Part shown: positions 10,701 through 22,440 of the stretch, one piece after another
Layout: each line of letters begins with the position of its first letter
Position numbering within the stretch: position 1 is the first letter of the stretch
NCBI RefSeq assembly: GCF_032362555.1
Contig: NC_083505.1
Location: 9,663,501-9,727,500, forward strand
Reading direction: 5' to 3'
Length of the DNA stretch: 64,000 nt
Source of the DNA: Amyelois transitella
Lineage: Eukaryota; Arthropoda; Insecta; Lepidoptera; Pyralidae
Program-made: the position numbers and the translations under genes
The notes under the pieces: generated by a model
The model's database searches: none
Seen by the model: the letters and a program-made list of their open reading frames with translations, nothing else
Told to the model about the DNA's origin: nothing

Positions 10701-13700
10701 TAACATTTTATTGGCTACCAATTTCGCTTAGTGCTAATTTAAATCAAAAAGCTAATACTTTAGAATTATGAAGAAACACATTTTCTTTCCTCACTTTCAC
10801 AACTTTGTAAAAATAAACATTTTCGTTTAACTTGCTTGTAACTAAAATTTCATGTTTTATTTGTAATATCTACATTCAGTAGCAATAATCAAAAATATAT
10901 TTTGATGTTAAACCGATAAGGTTTATTTTTATAAGAAGAACTAAGCTTTTCTGTAGAGAACTTCCTATAACATTTAAATCAATAGTCATTAAGTTGTATA
11001 AGATGATAATATTTTGGGATTTCAGATTTTCCCGACTACATACAATTATCTCCGATGTATATTCTTAATTCTAAATCACCTTGCTATAAGAAGTCTATTT
11101 TAGGGCGTCACTATCCCTCACCAAAAGTATTACTTAATTCTACTCTTCCCCATAAAGCGTAATTTTAGCTTACCTACAATAGTGTAAATTTAATTTTTAC
11201 AAACCCAGCACTGCATGTTTGCTTTTTGTAGATGCCTTTTAGCAATCTCGTCGTCCAAATAAAGAGCAATAAATCCAATAGACACAATAGTAAATTAGTA
11301 GTTAAGCAGCATTTCTAGAATTTTCTAAAGGCTAATATATCATTGGTTAGACACAGGTGGATTATTTCTATGGGCACAGTCGATGTTCGTACTGGCGCAG
11401 TTATTGACTGGCGGCTTGCTTCACGTGAACGAACTCGACCCCATCCGCAGGTACCTGCCGTCTTACAACCGACCACGTCGCGCCGGGAGATATTCCGCTT
11501 TTCAGGTTATTTTACTTTTTAATGTTGTAAAATAGACTATACGCTCACCTGATTTCCATAAACTGTTGTCTGCCCGTAATTAGGATAATTTATTTTACAA
11601 AAATGCCATTATACTTCAATGAAATGGATTTCATGCATATTATATCAATGATATCCACACTAATAATAAAGAGAAAATATTTGTATCTGTGTAACGAATA
11701 AACTTAAAAACTACTGGACTGATTTTAACGATATTTAGCACAGATACTGAATAAACCTTGGAGTGACATAGGCTTTTTTCTGGAATTTCCCACGAAAGCG
11801 AAGCACCGTGCAGAAGCTAGTATTTGTATAGGTTGAACATAAGGTTAAAGTATAAAATAATGAATACTTTATACCATCACCTATTATTTTAACATTGGCT
11901 AACACTCATACTTTCAAAATTTTTACTTTCACGCACCGACCACAGGCCAAGTACTCGGCACCTGTAAGTATCGACGCACAGTCTGGGTTTCGAGCATGAT
12001 TTCTAAAAAGATAAAAATAATATATATCGTGAAATTTCTAAAAGAAATATTTGCATGAATGGAGCTCGAGTTCTATTCTTTTATATTTAATTTTTCCCTC
12101 TATATATCATTGTCGCCAAGTTTTAGATTTAATCTAATTGCTTTAAAACTAGCTTTATTTACCAACTTAAGATCTAATTTGAAACTAAAATGTGCCTGAG
12201 CTATAGTAGTGAATTTGATTATAAGATTATTAATTATAGATTTGATTTGTGTATGTGTTGTCCACTGTTCATACAAGGAAATATAACGAAAAAAGTAAAT
12301 AATGTAAAAAAGTTTATAAGAATGCAAAACGGGGAAATAATTTCTTCACCTATAAATATTATAATATGCCAGTGTTCGTTATATTCAAAATGATAATTCT
12401 CACAAATATTTATTGTGTACATAATTTTTTTAATAATATAGTATTGCAAAATCTATCTTTTATTTAAGTACATATACGAAAATGTACATTGTTTAATCAT
12501 ATTTTTATTATAATGAAAATGAAATTAGGCTTGGAGCATCTTTGCATAAGCCCGCATCTTGTGTCTAGTGCAGATAAAAAATTCACGCCTTGAAATGCAT
12601 TATGAATCGCACGCAACAAATCCTTACTATGAGTCCACCATCACTCATACTGGTATGTGCAGTTTGTATAATATTGAATATTACACAGGGCATAGCGACG
12701 GACCTAGTGGTGCAAGTGGTTCTAATAGCTGAGTCAATGCGCCTGCAAGCTATGATGGGCACCTATGGCATTCAGACTCAAACGCCGCATGAAGTTGAAC
12801 CGGTTCAAGTGAGTATCTACTACCTCACTTATCTAGAACATATCGTGTAGAAAAATATTTCCAGAACTTAAAAATAGGTTTCCTCTATCTTTTGACCGTG
12901 TCTTATGGGAAGCGGCAGCAACTATAGTCCATAATCCAAGTTGGGTAAGGTTCTCCATGTTAACTGGTCACAAGATCAAGGGAATGATGATATTTGTAAT
13001 TCCCCTGTTCTCTCTTTTTGAACACCCATTTTCTAAAAGCTCTATATGATAATTGTGTTAAGAATTAAAATCTCTATTATTGTTAACTTGTATTTAGATA
13101 TGCAGCTCGACGCAACTGGTACACGTGTATAGAGAATTAGGTGTATGCCAAAAATTGAAGCTCACCGGCCGACCAATACGTCCTGTAGGATCTTTAGGGA
13201 CAAGTAAGGCAAGTATTCATTCAAAATAAAAAAAAAAAAAAATTATTCGAATAAAATAATCATATATAAAAATAGGTAGTAAGTTGATTCTTGTGTCTTA
13301 GTCGGCCGCTTGCACCGATTTGGAGTCATTTGATGTTCAACGTATTTTATTTCCAGATTTACAGAGTTTGTGGAATGACTGTTTTGTGCTATCCACTAAT
13401 ATTTGAAGTATCAGAATTCTATCTATACCGAGACATGGCGCTTCTCATTGACGATATTAAAACAGAGCTACAGTTTGTCGGAAAGTGAGTACCTTTTCTA
13501 TATACAATTTATTCCTCATGATTATTTCTTGATGGTTGAGTAAACCATCCCTTTAGGACTCGAAAAGAAAAATATATTTTATACCTAATTCATATATAGG
13601 TAGAGCGAGTACGACTTATTTCAAATAACGTTTCTAGCGTAACGTATCCTTTTAATAAAATTCAGATACTGGCGACTGTCCGGCCGTCCGACAGTCTGCC

Positions 13701-16700
13701 TATTGGTGCGAGAAGAACACATGCGAGACCCGCACTTCAAGCAGATGTTGGATTTGTTCGCGATGCTCAAGAAGGGCCACTGCGACGGTGTTAAAGTGCG
13801 CCTCGGACGTCTGCAAAACCTCATCTCTAGCTCGTGCATGGGTGAGCACTATATAGTATTTCTAGGCATATTTCTATCGAAGAAATCAATTTTTTCCGAG
13901 AGCTATGTTGAACAAAAAATGTTTCTTCTTTTTGGAGGTACATCTTCATGGCTGAGGGTTGTGAATTTTGTAGCAGTAGCTATCGCCCGGAACTTTGTTA
14001 TTGCGGAATTCTGAAAAAAAATTATAATAACAGCTTCCTTAGTATGTTACATATAATCCTACTTTCACGGTTCGTTTGTGGCGCTAAAGTTCTCCATGGT
14101 GAGGGACCGGCTACTGTTTGCTCGTAGACATAAAAACCTGTCATTGCAGAACACTTGGACTTCATGAGCCAAGGCGAGTTTCCCTCCGAGATGTTCACCC
14201 AGTTCAAGCAATTAGAACACGAGTACATCGGCTACCAATCACTTACTGATGTCCCTCGTACCCTCACATATAAAGAGGACACAGTATCTTACGAGTCGTA
14301 CAAACACCGCTCTACTCCGGACATTGTCAGCGCTTTGAGGGCGACTGATAATATTTACGCTCAGTGCCAGTTGTGGGGCATCCTCCTGGAAAGAGAAGGG
14401 CCTTTGTATGAGGTAAGGAAAAGTTGTCAAACATTTTTTAATTTTGCCAGATCTGTTTAATTATCCTTTTGGCGTTTGTTCAGATTTGGGGATCTTTTCT
14501 GGGGAGATGCCCGGGGTTCACTTTTAACCTTTGTAAGCCCTTATCAGGGGAACCCAAATCAGCTTTGATAATTGTTAGTCATCTGAATACGCTAGTTTCC
14601 TCCTGATATCCCCCTTTTTTAATTCAGTTTAATTTTTAAAACCTTCTCCTAACACTTTTCTGAAACCCGCATCAAAATCGGTTCAGCGAAACGCGAGATA
14701 AACGGGGACAAAAATACATACAGTTCAAACTAATGTAAAGCATGAAGCTGAATATATTGCCTTTTTTGTTACTTAATTCGCAGATACTTTAAATTCTATT
14801 AATACATATATGAGTAATCTGCATCATTGCATCGTTGAAAACTGCTACTAGTTAACCATTTTAAATGGAAATACCAAGGTTAACGGCGCAACCGCGTTGG
14901 ACTCGCTGAAGAGTTTGTACCAGACAGCGGGCGTGCTGCGTCACTGGCGCGCTGTCAGATATTGTTCGTCAAGACTCAACCACACTGTGGACTCTATCAG
15001 CCCTTTTATCACTACCGTGCTGGTCAACGGGAAGCAAGTAAGGTTTACACGTTTATATCATGAGCTTCCCCCGTATGGCACGCGCGACGCAGTTTAAATC
15101 GCGCGAAAAGCTATCGCTGCCTCATTTCACGCGATAATAAATAGCGAAACAGATATCGCGCGATAAAAACGACGTCGCGCGTGTTATGCTAGAACGGGGA
15201 TGGAAGATCTTAATCATTAAATTAATTAAGCATGCAGTAGTAGATTGAATTTAAGTAAGTAGTGATGACGTCATTAAGTGGTATACCTTGTATCCCATTT
15301 TGAAATAAATCTATTTCTATTTCATATGTCTTACGATGATATTTAAATTAAAAATTGTTTGCATAGTTAATGGTAGGCGTTATCGGGCACAAGGAGACGG
15401 TGTTCGACAAGCCGATGACGCCCGGCGAGATCCAGTCCGTCATGTACTCCACCATACAGCCCTATGACGTCATCGGCGCCGTATTGCAGCAGGTACTGTG
15501 TAGACTTCTACTCCAGTTCGTAGAGTGACAAAAAAAGGTTATTTGTTAGAGAGAGTAAAATCCAGAACAACGTAACGGGATGGATTATTGAGGGCTATAA
15601 GGTCAAAAGCAATTAACATTTGTTCATCATAATGTTTTTGGCGTTTGATTTGGTAATGTAGCCCGAAGCTTGGACAACAAGAGATTCGCTTATGAACAAT
15701 TATGAAATAATATTTGTCAATTTAAAACTAGTATCCCAACATTCTGTTGATGTCGTGAGAAGCAGCGTGGGTCGGTGGGTTTTGTCATGCATCGAAAATT
15801 CCTATCGGGTTTGTGTAACACGTTCGTGTCACAAGATGCATATGTGGTATAGAAATATGATCTTTTATTTCTTGTTTAATTTTCAATATTTCAAAATTTA
15901 AATAAGAAGAATTTTGGAACATTTGGCATATTTACTTACCTTATTACAGGAAATAGTGCTATATTGCGGGCGTCTGATAGGCACCAACCCGGACATGTTC
16001 CGGGGCATCCTCAAGATCCGCGTGGGCTGGGTGCTGGAGGCCATCCGGATATACCTGCAGCTGTTCCCGGACGAGAAACGACCGGACGCCACGCTAGAGA
16101 GCCTCTCGCCGTATAAACTGAGGACGCTACTCATAACTGTACTCACTGTGTCGGACTGGGCTGATGAGAAAGGGTGAGTTGTATTTTGATAAATTATAAA
16201 AGCATAAGCGGTCGATGTTCATTATTTTGGTGTGTTTACCACTGCAAGATACCATTCTGCAATGCTGAGATGATGCCATTTGTGGGAACTATGTATTATG
16301 AGTATGACTTTGAAAGTAAAATAAATATTATTTATTCTGATCAACAGGTAAAACAATGCGAGATATGTTATACAAACATATCTTGTATTATTCTGATAAA
16401 TTATTGTACATATATATCTGTTAGTCAGAATAAATATTTTTTATTAAACATAGTCTTATATCAAACTAGTCATGCAGTACAGACTCTAGCAGTATACTGT
16501 ATCCAACCAGACTGATGAATATGAATGAGAATATGTTAGTGGTAGATTAAATTTCTGATTTGTTGCGCTTGACATAGCATTTGTATTGGATTTTCAGATT
16601 GACACCATTGCAACGAAGACAGCTAGAGGGCTGCCTGTGCAGAGTACCAAAGCACTTTTATATACAAGTGTGGGATATACTGCTTCGTACGCCGAAGGGT

Positions 16701-18894
16701 ATTATAGTAAACGTAAGTAAGCTTCAAAATATCTGTTAGCCGATACCGACTGGCTAACGCTTTACTTCAATAAATATTGTGACAATAATCATGATATTTA
16801 TTGATGTATCTTAGGCTGGATCTCAGCATACCCTCGATCTTTTTTCGATCCATACACACATATAATCACGTATATATCCCTCGCGGGCTGGACAGAGCCA
16901 AAATCTTGGAAAGCCTGATAGACCACGTTCAACTGTTTGGCTTATGATAGAATCGAGATTCAAATAGTGACAGCGATTGCTAGCCCATCGCCTAAAAGAA
17001 GAACCCTAAGGCTTTTGAAGCCTATCCCTTAGACGCCTTTTACTACATTCAAGGGAAAGAGACGGAGTTCCATCTCATTTGAAAATAAAGAAATATATTT
17101 TTAACGTTTTGTTTGGCACAGTGGTAGAATTCCTGCCTCTGACCATAGGTTCGAATAAATCAATCGGATCAAAATCGTGATGGAAAGTTCGTTTGTCTGG
17201 TATTTTTTTTGACATTAATTTGAGTTGTCTGTTGCAGGGCCACTCCATCCCAGCAGATCCGACGCTAGTGAACATGTCACGATCAGAATTGTCTTTCGCG
17301 TTGTTAGTAGAAGAAGCGTTGGTTCGGATCTCTCAGCCGGCGCGGCGCCAACTCTGCGTCGAATTACTCTGTGTCGTCGCCACTATACTGCGCCGTAATC
17401 CAGAGCTTTGTTTACAAGAGCCGCTAGACTTGGACCGTTTGTTGGATGATGCGAATTACACTTACGCAAAGGTAATTTAATGTTCCATTGATTTCTTTTA
17501 AATTTTGTTAACTCTTAAACTGTCTTTGCCATCATTCTGCGTCATAATCAAGAGCCGTTAGATTTGGACCGTTCGATACATGACGAGCACGTCAGCTAGT
17601 ACATATATTTCGAAGTTTTTCTTTATTTAAATTGGGTCAACTTTACTTGGAGTTGCTCAGTGTCCCTAGCATAAGATATGTATCATCCGCAATATGCACA
17701 GATAAACCCCAATCGGGCTATGTGACATGCACTACCTACATGTTTTACCACCTACCAGTTTTTTGCATACAATAGGCGAACATACACAAATTCACAATCG
17801 TTACAAACCGATTCTGCAAAATATTTGATTTTATTTTATTCTCATCTGTGGTTGGTGGTTGGCTTGTGGTAGGTTGGGATCATAATTTCATAAAAATCTA
17901 TTGTGCGTTTAAATATTTTATCAATCATGAACAAAAGAATAATTATTTAAATTTTTATACTTTCGATTTTGCTTATGACACCGATAACGATTCCAATTAG
18001 GTAGTTCCACACAAACCGAGTTTATTGCAACTGTTATCGAATATTGATTAAATGTCGTTGACATAATACCTACCAAAACTAGTAATAGTTTTCAAGCAAT
18101 TTACTATGATTTAATTCAACTACAAAACGTAGTTGAAATAATGTTTAGATAGTTGTCACATTGAGGTCCATGCTCCGAAGCAGTGGCGTAGGCCGCAATC
18201 GGGAAAATGTGATACCTAGACAGTTGTCACAAAGAGCCGTGTGGTTTTCGCCAGTATACATAGAACCACTCCAAATTAATCCGTGGAAACCCTAAAAGAT
18301 GATCTGGCTTGGTTGTGGTCTGGATTTCGGTCGCGGTTGTTGCGGAAGTCTCTAGCCATGCGATACGAGTTTATCATGCAGCCTTAATAGCGTTCATTAA
18401 TACTTATCAGAAAGATAACATTGGAATGGATAATATACCTGTTTCCATTCTTTCTCATCATAGCAAATTTCTGATCACATTTTCTGATAGTTGGCCTTAA
18501 AATGAATGACTCGCTTATGCTCACAATATAATATTAGCGTAGACTAAACTTTGCGACTAGTCTACGCATCTAATATTCTTATAATATTCTAAGCTTCGCT
18601 CTCAGGGATCTAGCTTCTGAGCACGGTCGAGAGCTACTGAAAAGTAGCCCACGATACATAGTCTATATCCGTGTATCCGATACACGAATCACTCACACAA
18701 TAATCACCTGATAACGAGATGCCAATCGCCCCACACAGGACAGCGGGCTGAGCGCGGAGCCGGGCGCGCTGGCGGCGGCGGCGGGCGGCGCGGCCGTGGG
18801 CAGCCTGGCGCGCGCCGTCGTCAACCGCGTGCTGCAGGCCGCCGCCGCCGCCGACCTCGTCTCCACCGCGCACCCCTCGTGCCTCGTCTCGTGA
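7795..18894 (+). CDS. PHKB: Phosphorylase b kinase regulatory subunit beta
   Basis: PHKB is a large regulatory subunit of phosphorylase kinase, which activates glycogen phosphorylase in response to cAMP and calcium. Coding exons: 7795-7897, 8041-8176, 8450-8732, 8817-8946, 9028-9179, 9620-9956, 10302-10391, 10625-10651, 11357-11505, 11946-11963, 12689-12808, 13098-13208, 13357-13484, 13666-13841, 14150-14412, 14879-15037, 15367-15492, 15950-16173, 16598-16712, 17238-17471, 18739-18894. They total 3237 nt (1078 aa; human about 1093). Beta rather than alpha is shown by [34 protein letters not shown] and YGIQTQTP. The N-terminal part is the glucoamylase-like domain. The protein ends CLVS, a CaaX-type prenylation signal as in the mammalian subunits. 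The frame stays open upstream of the chosen ATG to the acceptor at 7780, so the true start may lie in an unseen exon. Two microexons (27 and 18 nt) and one GC-AG intron are predicted. Confidence 0.95.
9283..9435 (+). mobile_element. Helitron-like repeat fragment in a PHKB intron
   Basis: Begins CTACTAATATTATAAGTGCG and continues with the 'acctaaaccactggactgattt' body typical of abundant Lepidopteran non-autonomous elements that end in CTAGT. It is diverged and truncated. Class is by resemblance only. Confidence 0.5.
9963..10184 (-). mobile_element. SINE-like retroposon copy in a PHKB intron
   Basis: Reverse-oriented relative of the element at 6824-7080. It runs from (CATA)n at the left to GGTGCCGGGAACCACACGG at the right. 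The middle is intact but diverged. Confidence 0.75.
10625..10651 (+). other. PHKB: 27-nt microexon of PHKB
   Basis: AATTACAG acceptor, 27 nt, then AAAG|GTAAAA donor. It joins in phase on both sides and yields NHPADNENK between VRRVPA and GGLFLW, where the family has a short variable linker. Without it the flanking exons still share phase, so it could be skipped. Confidence 0.7.
11658..11822 (+). mobile_element. CTAGT-ended Helitron-like element in a PHKB intron
   Basis: Starts CACACTAATAATAAAGAG and ends GTGCAGAAGCTAGT. The internal 'ctactggactgattttaacg' is shared with other copies in this window. About 165 bp. Confidence 0.55.
11946..11963 (+). other. PHKB: 18-nt microexon of PHKB
   Basis: CACAG acceptor, 18 nt encoding AKYSAP in phase 0, then a consensus GTAAGT donor. 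It sits just before the [10 protein letters not shown] exon. The family varies here, so alternative inclusion is plausible. Confidence 0.6.
15060..15335 (+). repeat. CpG-dense insert and retroposon-like tail in a PHKB intron
   Basis: About 15080-15180 is unusually rich in CG for an intron, with repeated TATCGC, CGCGATA and TCGCGCG motifs. The part to 15335 ends TTTGAAATAAATCTATTTCTATTT, split into A/T-rich runs like the 3' tail of Lepidopteran LINE-related elements. Probably one mobile element; class unknown. Confidence 0.4.
16851..17080 (-). mobile_element. SINE-like retroposon copy in a PHKB intron
   Basis: Reverse-oriented relative of 6824-7080. The diagnostic CTATCCCTTAGACGCC and GATTGCTAGCCCATCGCC blocks are present. 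The 5' end is eroded. Confidence 0.7.
17111..17160 (+). repeat. tRNA-Gly-like SINE head in a PHKB intron
   Basis: TTTGGCACAGTGGTAGAATT followed by CCTGCCT closely resembles the 5' half of tRNA-Gly. GGTTCGAATAA 20-odd bases later resembles a B box. The two halves do not form a complete tRNA fold, so this is a SINE or tRNA relic, not a tRNA gene. Confidence 0.55.
17522..17590 (+). repeat. Decayed copy of the 3' part of PHKB exon 17238-17471
   Basis: The segment matches the exon's CTGCGCCGTAATC, AAGAGCCGCTAGA and TTGGACCGTTTG blocks with scattered changes and one deletion of about 16 bases. It ends before the exon's donor. It lies about 50-120 bp past that donor. Confidence 0.75.
18234..18300 (+). 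mobile_element. 5' fragment of the SINE-like retroposon
   Basis: GAGCCGTGTGGTTTTCGCCA and AACCACTCCAAA match the head of the 6824-7080 element. The body is missing. The rest of this 1.27-kb PHKB intron shows no further gene signal. Confidence 0.5.
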
Positions 18895-19507
18895 ACTCTA
18901 CTTCCTAGATATACATACAGCGGAGTAAAACTTTCGGAATCGACCGCCATGAAGACTGATCCGCAGACCGACGGTGTTTATTGGAGATTGTTTTTGTTAT
19001 ATTCTCTAACTAGTAGAAACTTTGATGACAAACGTGTCAAACGTCAAACAAATTTTTATCAGTTCCTCCAGTCCTTCCAGTTATTGTGGGTAGTAAGCAC
19101 ACAGTCGATTTAGCAAAACCAATATTTAACTACCCAAAGCTGTGAGGGGCCAGGTGGAACTATTCAAAAAAAGACATGTAGAATCTTTATTAAAATTTAG
19201 AAATATGTATACATTGTTATCGTTCGTTAAATTTTGAAGATAAGGAATTATTGACGATGAATATTTGTGATATATAATTTAAAAATGTATAATGAAGTGA
19301 TAATTTTTTTAAAAAACAGTAATTGAAAGTAACACACTGAGTTAAGGCACTTTAATTGGCATAGTTCCTCTTAATGAATTTATTTTACTGAAGTATTAAA
19401 TTGTGCCATGAGACATAAAAAGCAAATTGTCATTAATATTCAGTATATTATTTTAATAACAATATATTTTTTATATTTAAACAAATATTTATTTAAGTAA
19501 TCAAGTA

Positions 19508-19513
19508 AATAAA
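19508..19513 (+). terminator. Candidate PHKB poly(A) signal
   Basis: AATAAA about 610 bp after the PHKB stop, followed by a T-rich tract. It implies a 3' UTR of roughly 0.6 kb with no other gene in it. Confidence 0.5.
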
Positions 19514-19575
19514 AGAATTTTTTTTCCAAATATTGTTTCATTTATGATAAAAACACCATAGACTGGGAATTGGAG

Positions 19576-19581
19576 TTTATT
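19576..19581 (-). terminator. Candidate DNAJB11 poly(A) signal
   Basis: AATAAA on the minus strand about 130 bp after the DNAJB11 stop. It lies 62 bp from the opposing PHKB signal. Confidence 0.5.
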
Positions 19582-19711
19582 TTACAAAACAATCATGTAT
19601 AACACAATACTTGGCCTCACACCGATACTCACAGAAAGTGACTTTGTTCATTTCATACCATTCACTGCACACAATTCACTACTTAAAAATAAATAATTGG
19701 AAGTATTGCTA

Positions 19712-21873
19712 CTATAGTCCATTGTATATTTTGTTATTTGGCGCCTGCTGAAGTATTTTTCGCAATGCTGGAAAAACAAGAAAAACATGGGTCTTAATAA
19801 AATACTTTTAGATCATAAAAATACTAGTTGCATTTTATCGATATAATCACATAGAAACCTTATTTTTCAGGCCAGGATGCAAGGTGTCCTTCTCTTTCTT
19901 AGTACACATGGCTCAGAAGATACCTGAGCCATCTCTCAGTCCTCCTATACACTACTCATTCTGAGGTGGCAGAGAGGTAAATCCTGAGCCCACCATACTC
20001 GTATGTGTGTGTATTTGTATAATATGAAGTGAAAAACCTCCACTTTTTTAATATGTATCTCACCTTCTTTTTCTTCATCAGTGAAGTCCTGCTTGGGGAA
20101 TTCAATGTCGAAAGTGACATACAAATTGCCGTGGAGGTTGTTGTTCTCGAAGTTGGGCATCCCCTCGCCCTTCTTGCGCACGCGCGCGCCCGCCCACGTC
20201 ACCTTGTCGCGGGACACTGTCACTTTGTGGCCGTCCAGATGATTCAATTCTAGCGTAAAACCAGTGAGAGCATCCTGCAGTCAAAAATATTGGTGTGTAA
20301 AATATTACCAATATGAAACTGAAATAGATAACTTTTACATGGTTTCAATTCAATATTGGTAATGATTGTTTTAAAATATCAGAATTTCTTTGGCTTTGGG
20401 AATCAGGCCTTCCTCCTTTTTTGATTGTAGCTGATAAAATATATCAACCTATCTATTACTCTTGTCCTTGGTTGTTGGAGAAAAGAAAGGATTTTTATTA
20501 CTACCAGAGGAAGGTACCATGACTATCTGATAGTATATATACATAGTATGATAAATATATGTGCATAGAGAGATATCACAGTTATGAATAGGCGGCAGTA
20601 TAAAAATCAAGATAATTCTTTTGAGATTAATGTCACTATTTCTATATTACAAATCAAAAATATAGAACAGCATTACATAAATTGGTCAAACTTTTGCCAA
20701 CCTGTAATGATATTGTAACATTGGTGTACAAATCATCCCCCTTCCTTGTATAATGTGGGTGTCTTTCTGTCCTGAACACTATGACCAGATCACCTGGTTC
20801 ACCATCAACATGGGGTTCACCTTCACCTCGAAGTCTAAACTTGTGTCCATCAGGTGCACCAACTTCAACCTGGAAAAACAGACATAAGCATTATTATTAT
20901 CTATTAAATGAAATAGGTCAAGGTATTACTTGTTGTCTATAGATATACCACAATGTGTTAATGTTCATGGATGTTTGATTAACTAAGGCATCATTGTTCA
21001 CAAAAGTTCAACTTCTGTAGAAAATTGGGATAAGAATATATTAACATTTTTATACTTGTTGTGCCAGTCTTTAAAGAAAATCTTATAAATTTCTGGAATT
21101 TTTTTTAAGGCTAAATGTTGTACCTCAATCTCCAAAAGTCTTTCCTCATTAACAAACTTGACATTAGGGCATTCATCACACACTGTCTGCTGCATCATCT
21201 GGAATCGGCCTGGCCCCAGGTTTCTGGTGACCATTTCTTGACGACAATTACATTTCCTCACACCAGAAGCAGCTTTGATTACTGGCTTATTACGAGTTAT
21301 CTGAAATGTATGCAAAAATTTATTTTAATTTGAGCAATCTTATTGTTTTTTTTTCTATGTAAAATGCAATTAAATTTAATTCTCATAAAAAAAATTGTAG
21401 GTAGAATAGTAGTAGATACTAACTTCTACGAAGTTTCCATTGTAAAGTTCCTCTAACGAGACTGTGAGTTCCATTACGACGTCTGCGCCGCGTGGAGCTT
21501 CTTGCTGTTGCTGTTCTCCACCAAAATGGAAGCCAAAATCTCCAAAGAAGCTCGCAAAAGGATCGTTGTTGTTCATCATACCATCTTTCTTGAGACAGTC
21601 TTCGCCGCAACGATCATACAGTTCTCGTTTCTCAGGATCCGACAACGCTTCGTATGCGGCTCCAAGGTCTTGAAACTTTTGAGATGCATTAGGATCATCT
21701 TGATTTTTATCTGGATGAAGAGCTTTAGCTAACTTTCTGTAAGCTTTTTTAATTTCGTTTGTAGATGCTGAACGCGAAACACCAAGGATTTGATAAAAGT
21801 CGCGGCCGGCAAGTGATAAAATTATAGCACTCATAAAATATATTAAACACACGTATGCAGCATTGCTGAACAT
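19712..21873 (-). CDS. DNAJB11: DnaJ homolog subfamily B member 11 (ERdj3), ER Hsp40 co-chaperone
   Basis: ERdj3 is a luminal ER Hsp40 that binds unfolded clients and passes them to BiP. Exons: 21873-21424, 21300-21124, 20869-20702, 20274-20064, 19767-19712; 1062 nt, 353 aa (human 358). A hydrophobic signal peptide occupies about residues 5-22, ending before GRDFYQILG. The J domain follows, with the HPD motif at residues 53-55, then a short Gly/Phe segment ([10 protein letters not shown]). The substrate-binding domain contains the ERdj3-specific Cys motifs KCNCRQ and CDECPNVK. The C-terminal domain reads [17 protein letters not shown] and ends KIYNGL. There is no KDEL tail, as is normal for this protein. 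The stop faces PHKB; the start faces PSMB7. Confidence 0.97.
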
Positions 21874-22440
21874 TTTGTGATATTGCCTAGGAACTAGAGG
21901 ATAAAAGATATAAAATAGAAGACCAAATTCTTCATCAGCTCAACACATTTCGCCCATTTGACACTAGATAGATTTGATATGACAAGGTTCATGTGTGTAG
22001 AACTGTAGACAATTCGTCTTGTTTTGATTGGTTGCGTTTCAGTCTCAAATTGAAAACAACCTATGTAACAGTCATCTGATTGATTTTTAATTTTATTGCT
22101 ATGAAAATTAGAACTCTTTCCCTCTTTCAACTTACAGCCTAATTCAGCCAATCAAATTCAGCCTCGTACAGCTCAATGTTACTAGAACTAAAAATTATTA
22201 GCAAGCTACAATTTGTGACTGAAGTGATATGTATAAAATCGTTATCGAATAATGTTGTAAGCTTCTGTTCTGCCTGTTCAAAGCTTTATAGAGTTTATGT
22301 CATGAATTTCCTTCATTCGTTTCATTCACTCTTTGACGTTTTGAAAGTCATTCATTGACAGAGTGATACTAAAATTTTGTGGAATTGCAAACAGAAGTTG
22401 TATATTTATCAAAGACTTCTAATTTGTCTAATTTCTAAAC
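21874..22440. promoter_or_regulatory. Shared head-to-head promoter region of DNAJB11 and PSMB7
   Basis: 567 bp separate the two start codons, with no other gene between. The interval should contain both 5' UTRs and both promoters. I see no clear TATA box or heat-shock element, so this call rests on geometry alone. Confidence 0.6.

Noticed and set aside
12590-12850. 86-codon frame starting before PHKB exon 12689-12808
   Set aside because: Only the part after the acceptor at 12688 aligns with the family; the upstream part is intron read-through.
14480-14525. Weak resemblance of TTTGGGGATCTTTTCTGG to the end of PHKB exon 14150-14412
   Set aside because: Similarity is short and gapped; not good enough to count as a fourth exon-tail copy.
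18634-18950. Minus-strand Ala/Arg-rich frames over the last PHKB exon
   Set aside because: GC-rich shadow of the real terminal exon, which has an acceptor, the correct phase and the conserved C-terminus.
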